Assembly (NCBI RefSeq): GCF_023101185.1
Contig: NZ_CP078077.1
Span: forward strand, 1,393,630-1,457,629
DNA: 64,000 nucleotides
Direction: 5' to 3'
From: Microbacterium galbinum
GTDB lineage: Bacteria; Actinomycetota; Actinomycetes; Actinomycetales; Microbacteriaceae
Shown one piece after another: positions 15,100-22,627 of this stretch. The position numbers and the translations under genes are program-made. The notes beneath the pieces are model-generated. The model was not told the DNA's origin and made no database searches. It worked only from the letters and a program-made list of their open reading frames with translations. The number at the start of each line of letters is the position of its first letter. Positions within the stretch are counted from its first letter, which is position 1.

Positions 15100-15768
15100 T
15101 CAGGCCGAGAGCAGCAGTGCGCGCAGCTCGTCGACGGATGCTGCGCGGAACGCCGCGTCGTCACCCTCGTGCGCGTCGCTGAAGCCCCACTCGACGAAGA
15201 TCACCGGAACGCCGTTGGCGTTGCCGCCCTCGACGTCGTGGTGACGATCGCCGATGAGCACCGGGCGCGAGACGTCGGCGCCGCGCTCTTCGAGGCGGCG
15301 CAACGCCTCGGCCACGATGTCGGTCTTCGAGGCGAGGGTCGACTCGTCGGGCGTCGCTCCGACCGTCGTGACGAAGTCGGCGCGCAGGTCGAAGTGATCG
15401 ATCAGGGCGTCCACCTGGTTCTCGGGCTTCGAGCTCGCGGTCGCCTGCGGGATGCCGGCGGCGTGCACGTCGTGGATCAGGTCGGTCACCCCGGGGTAGG
15501 TGGTGACGTCGGTCGTGTAGCCGTCGGCCTTGCCGAGCGTGCGGTAGAACGACACGGCCTCGGCGGACTGCTCGGGCGTCATGCCCGCCTGGTCCTGGAA
15601 CGACTGGAACATGGGCGGCCCGATCCAGTGCACGAGCTGCTCGCGCGTCGGCGCCGGGTGCCCGAAGTGGGTGAGGGCGACGTTCAGGCGGCGAAGGATG
15701 CCGACCGAGGCGTCGACGATCGTGCCATCGACATCCCACAGCACGCAGGAGTAAGGGGAGGAGGCCAT
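15100..15768 (-). CDS. HAD-superfamily hydrolase, phosphoglycolate-phosphatase-like
   Basis: 222 residues from ATG at 15768 (MASSPYSCVLWDVDGTIVDAS). All four HAD motifs are present: nucleophile 'WDVDGTIVD', Ser/Thr in 'ATASSKPENQ', Lys in 'ASKTDIV', acidic 'IGDRHHDVEGG'. The helical cap between motifs I and II places it with Gph/PhoP-type phosphatases acting on small phosphorylated metabolites. The start is chosen because GGAGGG lies just upstream; argG in this window has the same short spacing. An in-frame ATG at 15798 lacks a ribosome site. It lies 40 nt downstream of nucS and may be cotranscribed. Confidence 0.82.
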   Translation of the reverse strand: MASSPYSCVLWDVDGTIVDASVGILRRLNVALTHFGHPAPTREQLVHWIGPPMFQSFQDQAGMTPEQSAEAVSFYRTLGKADGYTTDVTTYPGVTDLIHDVHAAGIPQATASSKPENQVDALIDHFDLRADFVTTVGATPDESTLASKTDIVAEALRRLEERGADVSRPVLIGDRHHDVEGGNANGVPVIFVEWGFSDAHEGDDAAFRAASVDELRALLLSA

Positions 15769-15838
15769 GCCCTCCAGCCTATGGGGCGCGGGGCGCATGA
15801 TCGCACACGGTGCACGGACGTGCAGGTAGGGGCAGGCG

Positions 15839-16534
15839 TCAGAACAGGCGGGGGATGCCCGACTCGATGCCCTTCATATCGTCGTAGTCGAGAACGAGGC
15901 AGCGGATGCCGCGGTCCTCGGCGAGCACGCGCGCCTGCGGCTTGATCTCCTGCGCGGCGAACACGCCCTGCACGGGGGAGAGGTGCGGGTCGCGGCCGAG
16001 GAGTTCGAGGTAGCGGGTGAGCTGCTCGACGCCGTCGATGTCGCCGCGGCGCTTGATCTCGACCGCGATGGCGGCGCCGTCGGCATCCCGCACCAGCAGG
16101 TCGACCGGGCCGATCGCCGTCGGATACTCGCGGCGCACGAGCGTCGCGCCCTCGGAGATGCGCTCGACCTGCTCGGCGAGGAGGCGCTGCAGGTCGGCCT
16201 CGACGCCGTCCTTCTGCAGGCCGGGGTCGATGCCGAGCTCGTGCGAGGTGTCGTGGATGACCTCGTAGATCTGCACGCGCAGCGCATCGCCGGTCTTCTT
16301 GTGGCTGACCCGCCATACCTCGACGACGCCGGCGCTCGCTTCTTCCTCGCCGGGCTCCTCGGTGGTGAGGGTGCACGGCGGGCTCATCCAGTTCAGCGGC
16401 TTGTAGCTGCCGCCGTCGGAGTGCACGAGCAGACTCCCGTCTCCCTTGTGCACGAGCAGACGCGTGGCAAGCGGAAGATGGGCATTGAGCCGACCGGTGT
16501 AGTCGACCGAGCAGCGGGCGATGACGAGACGCAC
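15839..16534 (-). CDS. nucS: mismatch-specific endonuclease NucS
   Basis: 231 residues, close to the usual actinobacterial NucS length. The N-terminal DNA-binding domain begins '[21 protein letters not shown]'. The C-terminal PD-(D/E)xK nuclease core includes '[37 protein letters not shown]', with catalytic D, E-x-K and the QLxRY helix. The C-terminus (IPRLF) could be the sliding-clamp contact described for this family. NucS cuts both strands at mismatches and replaces MutS/MutL in many actinobacteria, so it bears on mutation rate. Confidence 0.92.
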   Translation of the reverse strand: MRLVIARCSVDYTGRLNAHLPLATRLLVHKGDGSLLVHSDGGSYKPLNWMSPPCTLTTEEPGEEEASAGVVEVWRVSHKKTGDALRVQIYEVIHDTSHELGIDPGLQKDGVEADLQRLLAEQVERISEGATLVRREYPTAIGPVDLLVRDADGAAIAVEIKRRGDIDGVEQLTRYLELLGRDPHLSPVQGVFAAQEIKPQARVLAEDRGIRCLVLDYDDMKGIESGIPRLF

Positions 16535-16637
16535 CCGACGAGCCTACTTCGTCGCGCGCGGGTTCTCGCGCGACGGGTTCGCGAGTCTGCGCAGGGCTGG
16601 CGTGGGGTGCTCACCCTGCGTCCGCGACGCGCGCTGG

Positions 16638-16704
16638 GGAGGAGATCTCGCACTGTGCAGGATCCATTCCGGCATCCGCTCCTGCGTAGCGAGAGATCTC
16701 CTCC
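16638..16704. repeat. 67-bp palindromic element, family 4, copy a
   Basis: GGAGGAGATCTCGC (16638-16651) and GCGAGAGATCTCCTCC (16689-16704) are inverted ends of a 67-bp unit in the gap between nucS and the MFS gene. A second unit of exactly the same length is at 45452-45518; the ends are conserved and the middle differs. Confidence 0.75.
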
Positions 16705-16738
16705 GATACGGCGGGCGGATGCTGCGCGGCCGACGCGC

Positions 16739-17965
16739 CTACTTCGTCGCAGACACCTTCTCGTCGGCGCGGAGCGGGCGGGCGGCGCCGGAGAACAGAC
16801 CGGATGCCACGATCAGCGCGACCAGGATGAACAGCGTGTTGAGCAGGCCGATGTGCTCGCTGATGAAGCCGAGCACGGGGGGCCCGCCGAGGAAGGCGAC
16901 GTAGCCGATGGTCGCGGCGGCGCTGACACGGGCCGCGGCCTTGGCGGGGTCGTCGGCCGCGGCCGACATGCCGATCGGGAAGCCGAGCGAGGCGCCGATG
17001 CCCCAGAGCGCCGCGCCGACCAGCACCAGGGGCAGGTTCGGGGCGAGGATGAACAGCAGTACCCCGCTCGCCGCCGACACCGCGAGCACGCGCAGCACCG
17101 CCACCCGGCCGAAGCGGTCGACGAGGGGTCCGCCGAACAGGCGCACCACGGTCATCCCGACCGAGAAGACGGCGAGGGCGATGGCACCGGTGCCCGTCGT
17201 GAAGCCGTGACCCTGCTCGGTGCCGAGGGCGATCCAGTCGTTCGCGCCGCCCTCGGCGAAGGCCATGCCCAGCATGACGACGCCGAGGAGGTAGGTGCGC
17301 GGCTCGCGCCACGCCTCGAGCGAGGTGTGCAGGCGCTCGCGCCAGGCGGGCTTCTCGGCGGGTTCGGGATCGAGCGCGGCCTCGCGCACGGGAACCTGCA
17401 AGAAGGTGGCGACGGCGACGAGAGCGAGCAGTATGCCCATGATGCCGGCGTGGGTCGCGACGGTGAGCTGCAGCCAGGCGGCCAGGGCGCCGATTCCCGC
17501 GCCGATCACGGTGCCGAAGCTGAAGAACGCGTGGAACACCGGCAGCACCGTCTTGCCCATCTGCTGCTCGATCGCCGTCGCCTCGACGTTCATCATGACG
17601 TCGAGGCATCCGTTGCCGAATCCGAAGAGCACCATGCCGGCGAGCACGAGCGGCACCGAGCCGAACACGGTGGACCCGAAGCCGACGAGAGCGATGCCGG
17701 CCGAGAACATCAGCATCATCGTGAGCATGCCGACGCGCGCGCCGGTGCGGGCCATGACGGCGGGGCTCGTCGAGATGCCGATGATCGAGGCGATGCCCAT
17801 GCCGAGCAGGATGAGTCCGACCTGCGCGTTGTCGAGGTCGAGATCGGCCTTGATGCTGGGGACGCGCGATGCCCACGTGGCGATCGACAGACCGCTGGCC
17901 ATGAAGATCGCGAAGATCGCGGCGCGCCAGCGGACGAACTGCGAGCGGGTGAGGACGGCATCCAT
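16739..17965 (-). CDS. MFS transporter controlled by a divergent LacI regulator
   Basis: 408 residues from ATG at 17965 (MDAVLTRSQFVRWRAAIF); an ATG 9 nt upstream is the alternative. About 12 membrane helices. Motifs include 'GCLDVMMNVEATAIEQQMGKTVLPVFHAFFSFGTV' and 'FGGPLVDRFGRV'. The 'DVxMNxEA...HAxFSxG' pattern is typical of the FucP/YbjJ-like MFS branch, which includes sugar-type carriers. A LacI-family gene is divergent with an intervening palindrome, so the transported compound is probably a sugar or nucleoside-like ligand of that regulator. Confidence 0.82.
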   Translation of the reverse strand: MDAVLTRSQFVRWRAAIFAIFMASGLSIATWASRVPSIKADLDLDNAQVGLILLGMGIASIIGISTSPAVMARTGARVGMLTMMLMFSAGIALVGFGSTVFGSVPLVLAGMVLFGFGNGCLDVMMNVEATAIEQQMGKTVLPVFHAFFSFGTVIGAGIGALAAWLQLTVATHAGIMGILLALVAVATFLQVPVREAALDPEPAEKPAWRERLHTSLEAWREPRTYLLGVVMLGMAFAEGGANDWIALGTEQGHGFTTGTGAIALAVFSVGMTVVRLFGGPLVDRFGRVAVLRVLAVSAASGVLLFILAPNLPLVLVGAALWGIGASLGFPIGMSAAADDPAKAAARVSAAATIGYVAFLGGPPVLGFISEHIGLLNTLFILVALIVASGLFSGAARPLRADEKVSATK

Positions 17966-17978
17966 GGGCGTCATCCTA

Positions 17979-17992
17979 TCGAATCGATTCGA
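17979..17992. promoter_or_regulatory. LacI-family operator candidate
   Basis: TCGAATCGATTCGA is a perfect 14-bp palindrome with a central CG, the hallmark of LacI-family operators. It is 14 bp from the MFS start and 34 bp before the LacI gene. Confidence 0.6.
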
Positions 17993-18025
17993 CGCGCGGA
18001 AAGGCGGGCGGGCTATTCTCGAAGC

Positions 18026-19090
18026 ATGAGCAGTCAGGAGCCGCCTCGGCGCGCGACCATCGCCGACGTCGCCCGTGAGGCAGGAGTCGCGACGTCGACG
18101 GCATCCGTCGTCTTCAGCGGCAAGGCCAAGGTCGCCGACGCCACCCGCGAGCGCGTGCTCGCCGCCGCCGCCGACCTCGGCTACGCCGGCCCCGACCCGC
18201 GGGCCGCATCGCTGCGACTCGGACGCAGCGGCATCGTCGCCGTCGTCTTCGAGGGGCACCTGCGCAACGCCTTCCTCGATCCCGTCACCACCGCCATGAT
18301 GGACGGTCTCGCCGACGGGCTCGCCGAGCTCAGCGCCGGCATCCTGCTCATGCGCGACGAGCCGGGCGAAGACGGCCCGGGTCTCGCCAGCGCACCGGTC
18401 GACGCCTACGTGCTGATCGGCTGGTCGGGTCGCACGCGCGAGTCCGTCGAGGTGGTGCGCGGTCGCGGCCTGCCGGTGGTCGTGATCGAGGGCGACCCGG
18501 GCGACGGCACGATCCCCCGCATCGCACTCGACAACGCGGATGCCTCGGCCGAAGTTGCCCAGCATGTCTACGACCTCGGGCATCGCGACGTCGCCCTCAT
18601 CACCCTCACGCTCGGCCACGACCGCGAACGCGCGCCCATCACGCCCGAGCGCCTCGCCGCCGCGACCGTCGGGGTGACCGTCGACCGGCTCGAGGGCATG
18701 CGTCGCGTGTTCCCCGACGCTCCGGCGATCTCGGCATCCGGCAGCTTCATCGACGAGGGCATCGTCATCGGACGGATGCTGCTCGCCGATGCCGCGACCC
18801 GACCCACCGCCGTGCTGGCGCAGAGCGACCTGCTCGCGGTCGGTGTGATCCGCGCCGCGCAGGAACTCGGCCTGCGGGTGCCGGAGGACGTCTCTGTCGC
18901 CGGGTTCGACGGCATCGCGATCGACGGGCTCGGCGGGCAGTCGCTCACGACGACCGTGCAGCCGGCCGTCGAGAAGGGGCGCGCCGCCGGCGAGCAGATC
19001 GCGCGGATGCTCGGCGGAGAGGCCGGGGAGACGCAGAACCTGACGTGCGTGTTCCGGCCCGGGACGACGACCGGGGTTCCGCCGCGCTGA
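18026..19090 (+). CDS. LacI-family transcriptional regulator
   Basis: 354 residues. The N-terminal helix-turn-helix is canonical ('RRATIADVAREAGVATSTASVVF', then the hinge region 'RERVLAAAADLGYAGPDPRAASL'). It is followed by a periplasmic-binding-protein-like effector domain ending 'PEDVSVAGFDGIAIDGL'. A TATTCT box ends only 6 nt before the ATG and there is no ribosome site, so the mRNA may be leaderless. It likely represses itself and the divergent MFS gene through the 14-bp palindrome. The effector cannot be named from sequence. Confidence 0.87.
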   Translation: MSSQEPPRRATIADVAREAGVATSTASVVFSGKAKVADATRERVLAAAADLGYAGPDPRAASLRLGRSGIVAVVFEGHLRNAFLDPVTTAMMDGLADGLAELSAGILLMRDEPGEDGPGLASAPVDAYVLIGWSGRTRESVEVVRGRGLPVVVIEGDPGDGTIPRIALDNADASAEVAQHVYDLGHRDVALITLTLGHDRERAPITPERLAAATVGVTVDRLEGMRRVFPDAPAISASGSFIDEGIVIGRMLLADAATRPTAVLAQSDLLAVGVIRAAQELGLRVPEDVSVAGFDGIAIDGLGGQSLTTTVQPAVEKGRAAGEQIARMLGGEAGETQNLTCVFRPGTTTGVPPR

Positions 19091-19100
19091 GGGGCTTCTC

Positions 19101-19192
19101 GGGGTGGGGCCCTTCGACAGGCTCAGGGACCCAGTAGCGGAAACTGGGTTGCTGAGCCGAAAACTGGGTTGCTGAGCCTGTCGAAGCACCCA
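19101..19192. repeat. dispersed palindromic element, family 1, copy c
   Basis: CCTTCGACAGGCTCAGGGAC on the left and TTGCTGAGCCTGTCGAAGC on the right, with two internal AACTGGGTTGCTGAGCC units. It fills the gap between the convergent LacI gene and the large membrane-protein gene. Confidence 0.85.
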
Positions 19193-19204
19193 CCACGCAG
19201 CACG

Positions 19205-20701
19205 TCAACTGCGCTGCGGCCCCAGGGGCAGCTCCGTCTCGCCGAAGTCGAGGATCCGGTAGCGGCCGCAGTCGACGACCTCGTCGGGGATCGCCTGGAT
19301 CGGCAGATCCCACGCGCCCGTCTGGGCATCCTCGACGAGGAACGACACGGTTTCGGCGTCGAAGTCCGTCCGGTTCACGAGCCACGCGTAGCCGTTGAGC
19401 TGGTGATCGACCTGCACGAGCTGCGACGGGTCGTCGAGGTGGAGCTTGGGCAGGCGAACGGTCCAGAACTGCCCGGCGCCGGTGCGGGCGGATGCCTCGA
19501 CCCAGTCGGTCACGCACGCGGCATCCGCATCGGGGGCGTTCGCGGCGTCGCTCAGGCGGGGGATGCTGAGGCCGCCGCCGACCAGCAGGATCACCGACGC
19601 GACCGCCGCCGCCTGTCGCCGGAGTCGTGCAGGCATCCGCAGCGTGCCCGGCATCGCCACGAGCGCGAGCACCGGGGCGAACGCGAGCGGTTGCAGGTAG
19701 CGCGCGGCGTGCGTGCCGAGCGCGATCGCGCCGACGGCGACCAGCAGTGGCAACACCCAGGCAGCCACGGCGACGAATCGCGAGCCGGGGTCGTCGACCC
19801 GCACGGTCTGCACGACGGCCAGCGTGATCAGGGCGAGGTCGAGGAGGAGCCCGACGACGCCGAGCGGCGTCGAGAGACGCGCCGCGAACAGGTCGGCGTA
19901 GTAACCGATCGACTCGCGCCAGAGGTCGGGCTGGGCGTATCCAGCACCGGTGTTCGCGATCCATGCCGAGAACGGAATACGCGCGGCGAAGCCGAGTGCC
20001 GTGCCGCCGATGAGTGCAGCGAGAATGCTCAGCATCCGTCGTCTCGTTACTGTGCGCAGGGAGCCTGCGATCACGATCGCACCGAGCGGCACGGTCGCCC
20101 AGGCGGCGAACAGCGGGTTCGACAGCGTCGAAACGAGGGCTACGGCGCCGAGCACGAGAGACATCGGCACGAGGCGGGCGCCGTCGAGCATCCGTCGGGC
20201 AATGCCGATCGCGAGAACTACCCCGACGACGGTCGCCGAGTAGTACGTGGTCGTGAGCTGCAGCGAGGCGAGTTCGAGGGCGTCGCGCGAGGCGGATGTC
20301 TCGGTCATCGCGAGCGCGCCGAACGCGGCGAGGGCGACCAGCGACCAGGCGACCGGTGCCCGTCCTTCTCGCCGTCGCCCGGCGACGAGCCGCAGCGCGC
20401 CGTAGAGGGCGAGCAGGTTCACGACCGCGCTCACGGCGAAGAGCGCGTTCGCATCCAGCGGCAGCGCCACGTCGAGACCGGTGAAGACCGTCGTCTCGGG
20501 CAGGAACAGCACGCTCGACATCGCCCAGTCGAGCGGATCGCCGGCGAGCAGAGAACGCGAGAGTATCGCCACGACGAGCGAGTCGCCGTCGCGGAACAGT
20601 AGGTCGGCGCGGGCGGAGGAAGCGACGGATGCCGCGACGATGAGCGCCACGGCGGCGGCCATCACCCAGCCCCCGAGCTCTCGCACCCACGTCCGCGTCA
20701 C
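19205..20701 (-). CDS. polytopic membrane protein, possibly GT-C-like
   Basis: 498 residues if the GTG at 20701 (VTRTWVRELGGW) is used; ATG at 20662 would give 485. Roughly ten to eleven hydrophobic helices are followed by a C-terminal soluble domain of about 130 residues containing three Cys. An acidic 'FRDGDSLVV' follows the first helix, a position where GT-C glycosyltransferases carry catalytic acidic residues. No firm family is recognised. It stands alone between two family-1 palindromic elements. A longer frame would translate the upstream repeat and is rejected. Confidence 0.65.
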   Translation of the reverse strand: MTRTWVRELGGWVMAAAVALIVAASVASSARADLLFRDGDSLVVAILSRSLLAGDPLDWAMSSVLFLPETTVFTGLDVALPLDANALFAVSAVVNLLALYGALRLVAGRRREGRAPVAWSLVALAAFGALAMTETSASRDALELASLQLTTTYYSATVVGVVLAIGIARRMLDGARLVPMSLVLGAVALVSTLSNPLFAAWATVPLGAIVIAGSLRTVTRRRMLSILAALIGGTALGFAARIPFSAWIANTGAGYAQPDLWRESIGYYADLFAARLSTPLGVVGLLLDLALITLAVVQTVRVDDPGSRFVAVAAWVLPLLVAVGAIALGTHAARYLQPLAFAPVLALVAMPGTLRMPARLRRQAAAVASVILLVGGGLSIPRLSDAANAPDADAACVTDWVEASARTGAGQFWTVRLPKLHLDDPSQLVQVDHQLNGYAWLVNRTDFDAETVSFLVEDAQTGAWDLPIQAIPDEVVDCGRYRILDFGETELPLGPQRS

Positions 20702-20731
20702 GGGCTTACTCTGCCACGACAGTGTTCTCGA

Positions 20732-20834
20732 GGGGGACGCTTCGACAGGCTCAGCGACCCAGTTCTTGTCAGCGACCCAGTGGCGTGGGATGAACACGAA
20801 CTGGGTCCCTGAGCCTGTCGAAGGGCCCCGCCCC
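20732..20834. repeat. dispersed palindromic element, family 1, copy d
   Basis: GACGCTTCGACAGGCTCAGC on the left and TCCCTGAGCCTGTCGAAGGG on the right. It occupies most of the gap between the divergent membrane-protein and lipoprotein genes, so it lies in a promoter-bearing interval. Confidence 0.85.
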
Positions 20835-20869
20835 ATGGCCGCTCGATGCCGCAGTTGTATAGTCAGCGC

Positions 20870-21343
20870 ATGCGGAGGATCTGCGCCGGTATCGGCCTAG
20901 CGGGGATGCTCGCTGTCGGGCTCACCGGGTGCAACCTCCCGTTCCCGGGCGAGTACACGAACTCGCCGCTGAAGTTGTCGAAGGTGGATGGGAGCCCGGC
21001 CGTTGCCTACTGCGGCGATCCCGGGACGCTCGTCTATGTCGTTATGTGGTGGGCGCAACGGTCGGACACCTCGTATGGTGAGGTCGCCTTCAAAGCGTCA
21101 GGAACGGCGGAGATTCTCACCGGAACGATCATCGGGCCTTCCTCCCTCCCCTCCGGAATGACCGTCGCGGACGACTCAGGATTCCCCGCAGACTTGGACA
21201 ACATAGACGTCACTGTCGAGGTCGACGGTATGAAGTCGAGCGTTCAGTTCTTCTTCGAGGATGATGTCGCGTCGATCGGGGACTGGCAGCCGGACGGATG
21301 GATGCGCGCGGACGGGTCGTACAGCGAAGAGCCGTGCGGGTGA
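20870..21343 (+). CDS. lipoprotein of unknown function, duplicate 1
   Basis: 157 residues. Signal peptide 'MRRICAGIGLAGMLAVGLTGC' contains a lipobox LTGC, so the mature protein is lipid-anchored outside the membrane. The body has the pattern 'YCGDPGTLVYV', a conserved 'QFFFEDDVASIGDWQPDGW' segment and a C-terminal Cys (EEPCG). No known domain is recognised. A closely related copy follows directly. The final Gly/stop overlaps a GTG that starts the next frame. Confidence 0.75.
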   Translation: MRRICAGIGLAGMLAVGLTGCNLPFPGEYTNSPLKLSKVDGSPAVAYCGDPGTLVYVVMWWAQRSDTSYGEVAFKASGTAEILTGTIIGPSSLPSGMTVADDSGFPADLDNIDVTVEVDGMKSSVQFFFEDDVASIGDWQPDGWMRADGSYSEEPCG

Positions 21344-21891
21344 ACCACGACGGTGGTGGGGTCGACGGGGCCGTCGTGCGGAACCGCGCGACGACGCCTC
21401 AGGGGAATGTTCACCGAATCCGGAGGATCTGCGCCGGTATCGGCCTAGCGGGGATGCTCGCTGTCGGGCTCACCGGGTGCAACCTCCCGTTCCCGGGCGA
21501 GTACACGAACTCGCCGCTGAAGTTGTCGAAGGTGGACGGGAATCTGGCCATCGCGTACTGCGGTGATCCCGGAACGCTCGTCTTCGTTGACATGTGGGTG
21601 GCGCGGCGATCGAACACCGCGCGCGGCGACGTTTCGTTCGAAGCGTCGGGCTCGGCGGAGATCGTCCGCGGATCGGTCATCGACACCGCCGCGCTCCCTG
21701 CGGGGCTGACCGTCACGGCCGATTCCGGATACCCCTCGGATCCGGACAACATCGCTGTCACTCTCGAAGTTGACGGAGTGCAGTCGTTCGCTCAGTTCTT
21801 CTTCGAGGATGATGTCGCGTCGATCGAGGACTGGCAGCCGGACGGATGGATGCGCGCCGACGGGTCGTACAGTGCGGAGCCGTGCGAGTGA
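21340..21891 (+). CDS. lipoprotein of unknown function, duplicate 2 with altered start
   Basis: This is a tandem duplicate of the preceding gene. The segment 21421-21536 is identical over 116 nt to 20873-20988. The ATG of copy 1 is ATC here. The frame can only be opened at GTG 21340, overlapping the previous stop, or at GTG 21376. Either gives an unusually long n-region before RRICAGIGL...LTGC. The body (YCGDPGTLVFVDMW...DGWMRADGSYSAEPCE) is intact, so this is either expressed by coupling from copy 1 or a start-defective gene. Confidence 0.55.
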   Translation: MNHDGGGVDGAVVRNRATTPQGNVHRIRRICAGIGLAGMLAVGLTGCNLPFPGEYTNSPLKLSKVDGNLAIAYCGDPGTLVFVDMWVARRSNTARGDVSFEASGSAEIVRGSVIDTAALPAGLTVTADSGYPSDPDNIAVTLEVDGVQSFAQFFFEDDVASIEDWQPDGWMRADGSYSAEPCE

Positions 21892-22121
21892 ATCCTGACC
21901 TCATCATCGGGGGAGTGCTCGTCGCCGTCGGGATCATCGCGATCCTGGTGAGACGGCCCTTCATGCGGCTCATGTATCGCGGTCTCCGCATGTTCTATGG
22001 AGAGCCAGTGGCTGACGACTCGATTCGCGGACGCCCGATCGTGCGCATCGCGGTGGTGGGCGCGTTCATGATCGTGTGCGGTGGCGTGCTGTTGGTGACG
22101 GCGGCGATGGAGCTGCTTTGA
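21888..22121 (+). CDS. small two-helix membrane protein
   Basis: 77 residues from a GTG overlapping the previous stop (GTGA). There are two hydrophobic helices ('LIIGGVLVAVGIIAILV' and 'IAVVGAFMIVCGGVLLVTAAMELL') separated by a basic-to-mixed loop of about 35 residues. No recognised family. The overlap with the lipoprotein gene suggests that the two are made together, as a lipoprotein plus membrane partner. Confidence 0.6.
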   Translation: MNPDLIIGGVLVAVGIIAILVRRPFMRLMYRGLRMFYGEPVADDSIRGRPIVRIAVVGAFMIVCGGVLLVTAAMELL

Positions 22122-22140
22122 GAGGACAGGGTGTTCGCGT

Positions 22141-22200
22141 GGGGGACGCTTCGACAGGCTCAGCGACCCAGTTCTTGTCAGCGGCGCGGGCCCGCCCCGT
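22141..22200. repeat. half copy of palindromic family 1 (copy e)
   Basis: Only the left arm (GACGCTTCGACAGGCTCAGC) and adjoining CGACCCAGTTCTTGTCAGC are present. These match copy d base for base over about 40 bp before it runs into a different palindrome. Confidence 0.75.
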
Positions 22201-22266
22201 CGTCTCGCTTCGCTCGCTCAGGAACCGGCGGCTCGGTCCCTGAGCGAGGAGCGAAGCGACGAGACG
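22201..22266. repeat. unrelated 66-bp palindrome (family 5)
   Basis: CGTCTCGCTTCGCTCGCTCA on the left mirrors the right end GAGCGAAGCGACGAGACG around a short GC-rich centre. Only one copy is seen here. Together with the family-1 half copy it fills the 152-bp gap between the small membrane protein and the mutarotase gene. Confidence 0.65.
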
Positions 22267-22273
22267 AAGGATC

Positions 22274-22600
22274 TCAGCCGACCTGGGCGCGGAGGTCCCA
22301 GACCTGTTCGATCGGGGCGAAGCCCTCGGCGCCGTCGGCTCCGCGGAACAGCTCGACGAAACGGCCGATGTCCTTCTGCCACTCCGCGTTCGCCGGGTCC
22401 TCGTCGAGCGCGGCGACGGCGGCATCCCAGTCATCGCACTCGACCAGGTGGAACAGCCGCTGGCCCGAGCGCCAGATGGTCCAGTCGTGGATGCCGATGC
22501 GCGCGAACGTCGCGGCGAGAGCATCCGGAATCCGGGCGTGGTGCGTGCGGTAGTCGTCGATCGCGCCGTCGCGGATCTCGGAGTGCAGGGCGATGCGCAT
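22274..22600 (-). CDS. L-rhamnose/L-fucose mutarotase family protein
   Basis: 108 residues, the normal size of the RhaM/DUF718 mutarotase fold. The signature 'MRIALHSEIRDGAIDDYRTHH' has the catalytic-type His, followed by 'LFHLVECDDWDAAVAAL' and a C-terminal 'QVWDL'. It interconverts alpha and beta anomers of a 6-deoxy sugar. Only 27 nt separate it from the upstream GH29 fucosidase on the same strand, so L-fucose released by that enzyme is the more likely substrate than L-rhamnose. Confidence 0.8.
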   Translation of the reverse strand: MRIALHSEIRDGAIDDYRTHHARIPDALAATFARIGIHDWTIWRSGQRLFHLVECDDWDAAVAALDEDPANAEWQKDIGRFVELFRGADGAEGFAPIEQVWDLRAQVG

Positions 22601-22627
22601 GCGGCATCCTTTCGTCGGTCGTGCGGG

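Noticed and set aside
20702..20836. N-terminal extension of the large membrane protein upstream to 20836
   Set aside because: The extension translates a family-1 palindromic element (WVAEPVEAS) and then Arg/Trp-rich sequence; a start at 20701 or 20662 gives a sensible first membrane helix.
22274..22600. Evidence for L-rhamnose catabolism
   Set aside because: The mutarotase family serves both sugars, but no rhamnosidase, rhamnose isomerase or kinase is present, whereas two GH29 fucosidase genes are adjacent.
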